From positions 1,240,001-1,304,000 of the forward strand of contig NW_017386026.1 in NCBI RefSeq assembly GCF_000237925.1: a stretch of 64,000 nucleotides of DNA. The letters are read 5' to 3'. The DNA comes from Schistosoma mansoni. Taxonomy: Eukaryota; Platyhelminthes; Trematoda; Strigeidida; Schistosomatidae. Position 1 is the first letter of the stretch, and the number at the start of each line of letters is the position of its first letter. This document shows, piece after piece, positions 11,633 to 20,824 of this stretch. The position numbers were made by a program, and so were the translations under genes. The notes beneath the pieces were generated by a model. The model made no database searches, was not told the DNA's origin, and saw only the letters and a program-made list of their open reading frames with translations.

Positions 11633-11833
11633 CTAAACCTTGGATACAACATATAAGTCAAACTGTCTGATAAATTTCCAGCGCTTTACTGACTGGCCAA
11701 TGAAATGCTCTGAAAGCACTTTCAGTGTGTTCTCAATACAAGTCAGTCCCTTAAAAGTTTTAAGACAATTACATAGTAAGTTAAATAAAGAAGTGTGAGC
11801 AATAAAAATTTCTGTCAAATGGCTGTAGAATAA
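11633..11833 (-). CDS. Exon-like open frame in left arm (unrecognised)
   Basis: A polypyrimidine tract and ttctacag acceptor at about 11833-11828 (-) are followed by an open frame of some 63 codons with a core CLKTFKGLTCIENTLKVLSE and HFIGQSVKRWKFIRQFDLY. It ends at a stop next to a gtatccaag. The right-arm twin (39113-39305, +) differs by one base (LCN vs SLC context). Preservation in both arms does not imply selection, because the whole arm is nearly identical. The family is not recognised. Confidence 0.3.
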   Translation of the reverse strand, partial: LFYSHLTEIFIAHTSLFNLLCNCLKTFKGLTCIENTLKVLSEHFIGQSVKRWKFIRQFDLYVVSKV

Positions 11834-12989
11834 AAGAACAAAAATTTATATCATAACTCAAGGTTACTTCGATGAAATAAATGATCAGTTAAATAAGCAT
11901 TGTCACAGAGCGAGGACGATGTAAGTATTGGTATTCATCGATAATTTGGCTCTCCGTTTTCCGGGCACGGGAGTAAAGATTTGAATATTCTTTTAAGCCC
12001 CAATTTCGTTTTTACATGTTCATAAAGAAGATTTTATGATCAACGACAAATACGGTTGGACATATCCAAAACTGTGTTTCGATTCAGGCGATTGTGGTAA
12101 AATACCTTTCTAAAACGATTATGAAGACTCAAACAATAAAATACACCCAAAGCGTTTCGGCAAATAGGTTGTATGGTGAATTTATGTGTCCGGAGTTGGA
12201 TACAAAAAAGCTATAAAGTTTTCAGTTACCAAGCTGTTACTACGAAGCTGATTACTTATCAAGGGGACAGGCATTTCTAGAAAGCAGACAACACGCCTCA
12301 ATCCAGAAGGCGACAACCAGAATCAACTAACTAATACAAGCTCAATCAAGGAGCAGTTTACTAATGTAAGATCTCACACAATCAACGCTCTAGTAAAAAA
12401 CTCTACTGACCAGGGAGAACTAAAATAGAAACGAAGTGACAGTAGAAACACAACCGCATGTTGATATTAGTAGTAGCCATGCCCTGCGCCAAAAACTAAA
12501 CTTGATATACAAAAGACCGGTAGATAACAATAGAAACTTACTAATCAAGGCGAAGTGAAGTGTTAATATCGTGTATGGAATAAGTGTAAGATGCGTTTTA
12601 CCACATTCGCGTTCTCGCACACAAATGCATGAGAAAAGGTCGTACAGGCACTCAAAGGTTGAACCGGATCAAAGTGATGGGTGTCTTATAATCATTAGTG
12701 AACCCGTTAACCAATCGCAATTACCAGAGGCAGAAGTTTGCTAGAGGTATAATATCAAACAAAATATTTCTTTTCAGGTTCCAGTCAAGGCTGACTATTC
12801 CTGTCCGTCCCAAACATAATTGTGTGACTACCACCACAATGTAGCTAATACTATAGTGAAAGGTCAGTAAAATTTATGCAAATAAATGCCATCGAACGCG
12901 ACTCACTTTTGCCTATACTCACATATGAATTCCATGACTTAAAGTTCAAATATCATATCAAAGGGTGATGGATCGTGTGGAAGAACTTC

Positions 12990-14372
12990 CTAACAATTGA
13001 CTCAAATGATATACGATGGTTTTAAATAATTGGGTTCAACTTTATGGTGGCTCAAAAGTATTTTGAAAACAGGATGTTTAATGCCGACGTGAATAGAGTG
13101 CACGCGAATAGGTGGGTTGAAAGGTCAAGAGATTCGCAAGGAACAATCTCAGGTCCACTCTTGCTTTAAATCTTTACTAACAGTCCGCCAGATAAAATTT
13201 ATTTGACGGAACAGATCTGTGCAGACGATACAAAGACCTGTGTAAGATCCAAACCTAGTTTCCAACTAGGTTTGATTTGTTGAATAACTGACGAGTAAAA
13301 TTAGAGACGCGCACCCCCAATCGAAATCAGAACAAGGTGTTTTGGGGGTAATAACGGTTCTAAACAAATATTACCACCCAGTTATTCAACCAACAATTGA
13401 TACCAAAATATTCAATCGAAAACACCAAAAGGTGAGTGTTATTCTATCCTTTCTGGATAGATCAAGTAAGATTCCGTTTGAGCGGCTGTTCTGTAACACA
13501 AAGTGTTTCAATTTCTGGGAAAGTGCTCCAAATTACAACCAAAAATGCACAATCCCAGTCAAAATCAAACCGCACAATCAAAGAGCGAGCAGTCAATATA
13601 GCAGCCGCCAGAATAATAACGATTAAAACAAACTAAATACAGTTCAGTAAGGAACATAGAGACTCAATAAAAACGATAAGAAAACCAAAAAAATTAAGCG
13701 TTACAGTCTTAATTAGCATCAAAAAGTTAACAATATATACAAATAAAGAAACCACAAGGAAGAAATCACAAATGTATGCATGAAGGGTTTTTCACTTTCA
13801 AAATGGATCTAACAACCTGGGGGTTCGTTAAAAGCGAAATCGATTCACTTGAGCCTCAAAAGAATTCTACGACAATGAAGGAATAGGTAATAGATAATGG
13901 GTTAAAACTTAAACTGTCGAAATGTCATGTTATGCAGATTCTAACCTATGTCACTCAACCGACGTTTTCCGTGGAAATCCGCTTGCTACTGTCTTAGAGC
14001 GTGATCTCAGGCTTGTAGCCACAGAGAGCTCAGACACCAGCTCAAACTCCATAGGAGAGACAAGTAAGGCAAACATAACTCTCTACTTTGTGAGAAGACG
14101 ATCTAGATCAATCACCCCAGGTTTGCTCCTAACACGTTAGAAGGCTTTCACGGCTTCACCTTGAAGTCCACAATATCGTAGATTTCCCTCTCTTTAAAAG
14201 GGACACAAATATCTTAGACCAAGTGCATAGGCGAGAAACTAAATGTGTGGCAGGTCTAAAGCGTAAACCTTACGAGGAAAGACTCCAACACCTGGGATCA
14301 TTCTCCTTGGGCAACAGGAGAGTAAGAGGTGATCTGACAATGGCATACAACATATTTAGCACACCAAGCCAT
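12990..14372 (+). pseudogene. CR1-like LINE RT and C-terminal fragment (left arm)
   Basis: On + near 13130-13260 a broken frame reads SRDSQGTISGPLLL then ICADDTKTC (CR1: PQGsvLGPLLF...FADDTKi). From 14160 it resumes with FKRDTNILDQVHRRETKCVAG, YEERLQHLGSFSLGNRRVRG and DLTMAYNIF, which is the CR1/Jockey C-terminal signature (kRDi..LE.VQRRaTK...gl....YeeRL..Lgl.sLe.RRlRgDli..Yki). A block of about 520 bases (13265-13800) without LINE similarity interrupts it. The fragment joins the gypsy piece at about 14372. Confidence 0.75.
13265..13800. other. 520-bp non-LINE interruption inside the CR1 fragment
   Basis: It contains tgttgaataact (13279) and an inverted cagttattcaacc (13379), GGGGG/CCCCC runs at 13312-13348, and an A-rich second half. 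A 94-codon open frame on + (13342-13626) overlaps another in the next frame. Neither resembles a known family. The termini are not clean enough to prove an insertion. Confidence 0.35.
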
Positions 14373-14373
14373 C

Positions 14374-15955
14374 CAAACACGAGCATATTATCTGGACACG
14401 ATCACCATATCGCCTTAGCGATATGTTCCTTAACTGTGGAGAATGCTTTTCGCGCAGTTTCGTCTAGATTAATTGGTTTCGCATTTCCACGAAGTTGGTC
14501 GGTCAACGGTTTCATAAGGGATGCGCAATTCGGTGTGAACCGTCTATAGAAACTTACAAGGCCGTTAAAAGTGCGCAACTGCTTAATCGTGGTCGGTTCT
14601 GGGTAATTCAGAATGGCGCCTTTGTGCTTCTAAAAGGTCGGATGCCTTGGACATCACTAGTGTGTCCTAGGAAGTCTAAGGAGTTGGTTCCGATTTGGCA
14701 TTTCTGAATGTTTACAGTAATGCCATGTCTTTGAAGTCGTTCGAAAACAATGTCTAGATGCTGAAGATGTGATTCACTGTCTGAACTAGCTGTTAGACAG
14801 TCATCAACATACGCATGTACGAAGTTGAGACCTCGGATTACATCATCTATGAACCTTCGGAAGGTTTGAGCAGCATTTCTTAGGCCAAAGGGCATTCGTA
14901 AAAGTTCGTAGACGCCGAAAGGAGTTATGATGGCGGTTTTCGAAATGTCGTCATTAGTCATTGGGATTTGATTATAAGCTTTAACCAAGTCGATTTTTGA
15001 AAAAAACAGCTGTACCTTTCAAGGTAGCTGTCAAATCGTGAATGTGAGGCAACAGGTAACGATCGGGAATGGTTTTAGCATTCAGACGCCGATAATCACC
15101 AGTTGGACGCCAATCATTGCTGTCCTTTTTAGGGACTATGTGCAAAGAAGATGAACAAGGGCTATTTGACGGTCGAACTATTCCTAAGTCTATCATGTGG
15201 TCGAATTAGTTTTTAGCCAACCTAAGTTTTTCGGGAGCCAGTCGTCATGCTTTTGAGAATACAGGTGGTCCTGTAATCGAGATGGGATGTGCGAAATTGC
15301 TGGTTACACATGGCTATTTCGGTTGCGGTTGATATATCCCGGAGTATTTATCGAGTAATTGTTTATATAAGAGGTCTATGGTGTGCTTAATTGTGACTGG
15401 GGATAATCTGCAACCAGAAAAAGGAGTTACGCAAACGGATAACTTAGTATTTCCGTCTATTAACCTTCGTTTGCGTGTGTCGATGAGTAGATTGTGGTAT
15501 TGTAACAGGTCTATACTAATGATTGGCATAGAAACGTCTGCGACCACAAAAATCCAGGGATAGGTTTGCGTAAACCCACGTTAAGGTAGACGTACCTTTT
15601 ACCATACGTAGCGATCGGTTTTCCGTTCGCCGCCTGTAAGCTTAAAACAGACTCGCGAAGCCTGTCGTTGGAATTCGCGGAAGAATGCTAACTTCTGCGC
15701 CAGTGTCGACGAGGTAGCGAACTTTCGTTGTCACATCCGCGACGTATAAGGGGTGACTATGTTCACCGGCTACGGTTGCCGTTAACGCGTGTCGGCTGGG
15801 AAGTTTCTCAAGTTTTTATTTGTGTCGGTCGACTTGGAGTTCGGGTAATTGTAGGGCTTCCTGCAATTTCTAGAAGACTTGCCATACCGGTTATGATACC
15901 AGCACCAGTCGGGGTTATCTGTCTCTCGTGGTCGAGAGACAGGTTACTGGTTAAT
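14374..15955 (-). pseudogene. Ty3/gypsy gag-end, protease and RT fragment (left arm)
   Basis: This is the reverse complement of the right-arm copy. RT blocks RPSNSPCSSSLHIVPKKD, NQIPMTNDDISKTAIITPFG and HAYVDDCLTAS (YVDD intact) are present. An extra base in an A/T run near 15000-15006 splits the RT frame, so it reads AVFFKNRLG where the right arm reads AVFSKIDLVKAYNQI. Protease and gag-end frames at 15300-15950 are also broken. Confidence 0.9.
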
Positions 15956-16984
15956 TAACCTATCTACTAATTTTTTGCTGAAATAATCATTTTCTTTTAA
16001 CATTCGAATTTTCACTCTATTATTTTTCACGTTGCAATCAACCAACCTCCTGCCTGATAATGTGGTAACTACTTGTTCCAGAAACCCTATAGACCTGAGA
16101 CAAACACATCCACTCAACTAAAAGATATACAAGTCCACAAACGAGTACCAGGCTGGCTAGAACTGGTGCAGTCAAGTGGTTATACTACCACACACTGAAC
16201 ATAACCAGATACCTGGAACCGTATCGAAAAACAAGAAGATAGCGCAAAAAAATCATTTGGTTTAGACAAGCTCTTAGGCTGGTATATCTGATAAGCCAGT
16301 CGAGAGTTACATTTATTCAGTGCTCGGAACCACTCAAAGCAACATAAGCTACTTAATTTTTGATCCGTATTATAACACAACAAATACCGTTCAGGGCGGC
16401 ATATTTGACTATGACGCTATATGACTGGAGTTGGATAACCTGAGGATTTTCGTTATTTCGTGATATCTGCGCTAAATGTCAGCCTATAGCAGTTTACTTT
16501 CAGGCCATGCCTATCGTAAACTCCCCGGCGAAGAGAGGGTTGACCATTGCTTGGCTTCTCATGTAACTTATGGTGGTCTAAATCTGCATGGTGTGATAGA
16601 GGTTTGATCCTCTTATCGCTTATTTAAAAGCTAACAAACTTCCAAGTAGTATTTATTGCTTTACCAAACGAAGCTAGTTCTGCTCGTACACCAAAATCAT
16701 TTCAGGGTTCAGATAGAAAGAGATACATTTTAAAGCTGCCATTGGGAACAATTCGAAGCATTGATCAGAAATCCAATCAGGGAAATATTTCACTTCATAT
16801 TGTTTGTAAAGATATCCGAGAACTAGTGTTCGTCTTCTCGGTAGTTACAATATATGTTCTGACTTAATCTATTAGGACTATAGGCAAACTGTATTAACAA
16901 CCTCAAGCCAGTTTTCTAACTTTATGATAATGATGTTCTACAGCAGTGTTTATCGTTAATATGTTTATTTAAAAAGCGAATCAA

Positions 16985-17945
16985 CATTTACAGGCTCTTT
17001 TCTTGAACATTGCTTTTGAAGTTACAATTCAATGCAAACTGTCACTAGGATCGTTTACTTCAAGTACTGATCTTCACGGTTGTCTGCTTTGCACGTTCTT
17101 ATTTAACTTTGTCAAAAACATGCTTAAAGAGATAATCCTTCGGTTGCTTAACTTTTCAGGTGTTGGCCTTACACCGTGGGATTTACTTATTTACTTAGAA
17201 TACATAAATGATGTCGTTCTGTTCCGTAAAGACACTGACAAAATACGAAGTCTTCCAACCATCTTTGAAATACAGTTCTTCCCCTCCAAATCCAATGTGT
17301 TGGTACGGAAATCGTCTTAGTCATCGTCTGAGTTAATGATAGGAAGTGAAGCGCCTGAACGTGTTGACGGCTTCAACTACCCGGGGATTCTCATCAGTCC
17401 TGATGGCCTTGTGTTCGACAAAATTTCGGTACAAATTCAAAAGTCTCGGTTGGCTTTTGCCAACTGACGTCACTTATGGGGTAGGCGAGTTACTCGTCAT
17501 TCAACCAAAAGGAGAGTCCACTGCTCAGTAGTTTGCTTCGCTCTACGTTATTGGCATGAAGCATGCCCACTCAGAATAGAGGATATCCATATGTTATCAG
17601 TGTTTCATCGTGAAGGTCTTTAAAGCACCGCTCGTGTAATTTGAGACCACTAAGTTAGCGAATTCGAGGTTAGGGTTAGGGCGCTAGGTAAAGAAAACAA
17701 ATTAATCGATAAGATAATAAATCTCCATCAGTTGAGGTGATTGAGACATGCATACGTATGCCTGCCCACCTTCTGTCTCAACGATAGTTGTTTTCTGGTG
17801 TAGGAGTAGGCTTGGAGAAAGCTAGGGGCAGCCGAACTTCAAACTTCTGAAAACTTCATAATCTTTTGTTTTATTTCGCTAATTTATGCTTCCCTGAATC
17901 GTAGTCAGCAACAATTTGGCATCATGACACATTTTCGCTCTACTT
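16985..17945 (+). pseudogene. Diverged RTE-clade LINE RT fragment
   Basis: The + frames give CTFLFNFVKNMLKEIILR and LIYLEYINDVVLFRKDTDKI, the RTE reverse transcriptase blocks (PLSPFLFNF..d.LLE.tL, [16 protein letters not shown].dKmqsLl). The catalytic YADD is YIND. Later frames continue the RTE C-terminus, for example WP..R.ED and VSEFEVRVRALGKENKLID. Frameshifts are frequent. It is much more diverged than the copy at 27129-31166. The TTAGGG pair at about 17671 lies inside this coding remnant. Confidence 0.75.
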
Positions 17946-18411
17946 TCTTATTTCTATGCTGTGCACTGTCAAAAGTTTAACATTAATCCTGGATAAATCT
18001 GAAAAATCTTTTTGTGCAAAAGCTAACTGAAATATGGTTTGCATTTCACGGTACATGGCATCGTGAAGTCCTTGAAAATTCACTATGCAGGTTTTGTTAG
18101 AACAGTTTTCCGATCTCCAGGAAGTATCTATTTCCCTGGAGCGATACACTAGAAGTTGACAACGAGTAAATTTTATATGACATAACGTGAATAAAGTATA
18201 GATCATCGTAAAAACAATACCATTCTCAAGACTAAGAAAAATGAACAAAAAACGATGTTATGGTAAAATTTTAGGTTTTGACTACTTTTCAGCGAATTCA
18301 GATGGTTTTCCACGGTATTGACCTAATTTAATGCTAAAAATATATTAGTATGGAAGGTATTAGCTTTGTTTGGGGTTATAATTTTTATATATCTGCAACT
18401 TGCGATAATGT
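17946..18411. other. No recognised feature
   Basis: A 102-codon open frame on - (17940-18248) has aromatic and hydrophobic ends but no recognisable domain. Otherwise AT-rich. Confidence 0.35.
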
Positions 18412-19147
18412 CTCCAAATGTCCTAGTACAGCCGAGGGTGGGGAGAGTCAGCTCTCCCTCTCAAAATGCTCTCACATGGCCACGCCTATATAGCCTCTGA
18501 CAGAGCACTCCTACTCACTGCCTTCCCGTGTCGCGGGTGTTCTTCGCGAAATTGAGAGGACGAAAAGCGAATGTCCGGAGCTTTAACCGGGTCGGTGGAC
18601 AGGCAGAGTCCACCTAGGGGTGTTGGAATACCCTGATTCCAAACCAATGGTGCACATGGGCTCCAGTATCCTGAGGGAGCGAATGGTGTATGAACCTATT
18701 GTTGGTCACCGGCTACCATGTGACTGCATATCCTTACGTTGCTCCACTGCCTTGTGGATCAGACCTTTAGGTCGAAGGCTCCGGGTGTGGTCCCCTAAGG
18801 AAACCATTTGCTTTGAGCGATGTTGGTAGATGCAAACTACTTGGTTGAGGTCCGCGTGACTATCGTAACCAATGGTCGGAGACTCTGGGTGACATGGCTC
18901 AAAATCGATCACAGTGACGTAGGTGTATACACTCTTTGTCTTTTCTTAAACTGTGAGACTAAAATTGCTTTATATCTGTCTTTCTTCCTGTATTATATCC
19001 TTATACACAATCTTTCTTTTATATATTACCACCATTAAATTAATTACTTTTATGAATTTGGTGTTCATCTTGTTGTGCTAATGAGATGTGGCAACTTGGA
19101 CCGATGCATGTATATCCCTGGTCTTACGTTGTAGCTGACTGACTGAG
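18412..19147 (+). mobile_element. Chimeric retroposon: 530-bp family head fused to RTE 3' tail
   Basis: 18412-18815 matches the first 400 bases of the 530-bp retroposon and is almost identical to the copy at 21647 (a 65-codon stretch is identical in both). At ctttga (18811-18816) it leaves that family. It continues as the last 330 bases of the RTE element, identical over 72 codons to 30842-31060, and ends in the RTE tail tgactgactga. No TSD was found. The junction with short shared bases suggests RNA template switching. Confidence 0.85.
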
Positions 19148-19614
19148 CACCTTCAGCTATGCGTTCTGCATCAATGCTGAAGACCTACAGGACTATATAT
19201 TTTGAGGATTTATTTTCCGCTACATGTCTTCAAATGCATCAACGTATGAACGGGTGAGGTTCACAGCCCGAGGTCCACTAAGGGCATGCTTGAGTGGTAG
19301 TTACTAGTGAAGTTCTCAAGAAGATCTCCACTCTCTGAGAAACTTGACATGCTACCCACAGAACAGAGAACCAAGTCCATAATGTAGCTCCTTGCCCAAC
19401 GATTAATCGTTTGAGATTTTCGTAAATGTCCGCGGAACTTTCCACTTACAATGAAAATAAGTAACTAGGACTTGTTTGTTACTAATCTCCTTGTGAACTA
19501 TGTTATTTCTTGTCAACAAATATCCCTAACCATATATCGTCTTCCAATGTAGTCGATAGCAGTCGTTGTGTGACTTGTCAAGGAAATGCTGGCGAACATA
19601 GATATTTGGGGCTA
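19148..19614. other. No recognised feature
   Basis: A non-coding AT-balanced stretch. Nothing matched to the families in this window. Confidence 0.35.
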
Positions 19615-19805
19615 GAAAAGAGGTGAACGATTGAACGTGAATTTGGACGGAAAGAAGACACTTCGGCGAGCATTTACGCGAAGAGTATACGGTTCTGCGA
19701 CATTTCAATCATACAGCGAAAAAAAGGGGAAATTTCGTATTGTCTCGACATGATGGGCGAAAAAGGAGAGTTCTGGATCATTTCCCCTTAATTGGTTGCT
19801 TGAGC
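19615..19805 (+). repeat. Second copy of the G/C-run repeat
   Basis: The order gcgaagagtatacggttctg, cgacatttcaatcatacagc, aaggggaaatttcg, gatgggcgaaaaagg, catttcccctta follows the same order as 4920-5080, with about one change in four to five bases. Confidence 0.6.
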
Positions 19806-20204
19806 AAAGCATACGCTTGTGTTTTTCCTGAAGGCAGATCTCGAAATTATACTAACTAGCAAATCTTCACGAGAGCATTATATCGTCAAAGACTTGTCCC
19901 TTATCATGAATAACTACGATGGCATCACTTTCGTTACTTGAAGGATGGAGGCTATCAGGCGTAGCATGGCTGAACTCAAGTGAAGTTAAAAATTGTTTTA
20001 ATTTGACCGCTTCTAGAAAAAAATTAAAGATTGTCGAGGTGATGCACTAATAGTCTTACTGCACTTTGACTTTCAAGTACTCAGTAACCTCTAACAATGG
20101 ACGATGCCACCGAATCCTTGCTAAAATCTAATGTTTAGTTTTCTCTATTGACACTAATGCTATTACTGCCTCTACTATTCTGGGATTCGGTCTGACAGTT
20201 TTAT

Positions 20205-20282
20205 CCCTCTGTGCTGAGGGGGTATGGCAAAATGAACCAATGTACATACGAACCAGTCTATACGTTGCGACTGACTGAGTAA
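20205..20282 (+). repeat. Short RTE 3' tail copy
   Basis: ctgtgctgagggggtatggc and the closing acgttgcgactgactga match the final 75 bases of the RTE element (ttgtgctaatgagatgtggc ... tgactgactga), with an older level of divergence. Confidence 0.65.
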
Positions 20283-20419
20283 ATATTCACATATCTAGTA
20301 TCGTTAAGTTGCTCGACATATCATAGATACTAAGCCCTTTGGTATCCAGCCTTTTTTAAACGGGTGTGTCCAAACACAAAAGTGTATAGTTAACCCTTCA
20401 TTGTATTGACAACATGATT

Positions 20420-20660
20420 TTGCGCCCAATCTACCTATTTTGGGTAAATTTTGGGGTTTTCCACGAAGTCGTGAAAAGTTTGGTAGTTTTCCCCAAAGTT
20501 TGGGGAAAAAACTCAAAGTTTTGTAAGATTCTGGGGAAATATTGGGAAAAACCAAAAACGTCCCCAAACATTTTGGGGATTTTCTGCCATTTTTTGAAAG
20601 TTTCCTACTGCGGCTTCCCCAAAATTTACTAAGAACAGTCGAAATTTCCCCTAAAATAGA
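20420..20660. repeat. Cluster of TTTTGGGG/CCCCAAAA words
   Basis: Within 240 bases at least eight runs of G4 or C4 occur, nearly all embedded in A/T4 (attttgggg, ttttcccc, gtttggggaaa, cgtccccaaac, ttttgggga, ttccccaaaat, tttcccct). They lie on both strands, so several can pair with each other as hairpins. The cluster ends about 165 bases upstream of the APEX2 start codon. No protein similarity is apparent. Confidence 0.6.
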
Positions 20661-20824
20661 TTGGACGCTTAGAAATCTCCACCATGCATAATTTCGGCAT
20701 CACCGATTTTAGTGTACTAAATAAAACATTTGGTATATCGTGTGCTTTGCCATAAAAAACGTAAATTCATGTGTTCTATTTAGCAATTATACACATCTTT
20801 TTCAGGTATACCTTTTAAATTTGT

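Larger units (their letters stand above)
10899..16891. repeat. Left arm of a 5,993-bp inverted duplication
   Basis: Every base p in this interval pairs with base 50938-p on the other strand (34047-40039). I checked segments across the full length. Only about ten single-base differences, all transitions, and one 1-base length difference were seen in the interior. Contents: a cut open frame at the outer edge, an exon-like frame (11633-11818, -), a CR1-like fragment with a 520-base interruption, and a gypsy gag-protease-RT fragment. The outer edge abuts the BEL/Pao remnant and the inner edge abuts RTE debris. Confidence 0.95.

Noticed and set aside
17668-17690. Two TTAGGG units (ggttagggttagggcgc), telomere-like
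   Set aside because: They lie within the translated C-terminal remnant of an RTE element (frame EVRVRALG), so coding sequence explains them. Two units are too few for an interstitial telomere array.
18620-18829. 65-72 codon frames shared at 18620, 21856 and in the RTE tail as conserved small proteins
   Set aside because: Identity comes from recent copies of the retroposon and of the RTE 3' end; the frames cross non-coding repeat sequence and have no codon signature.
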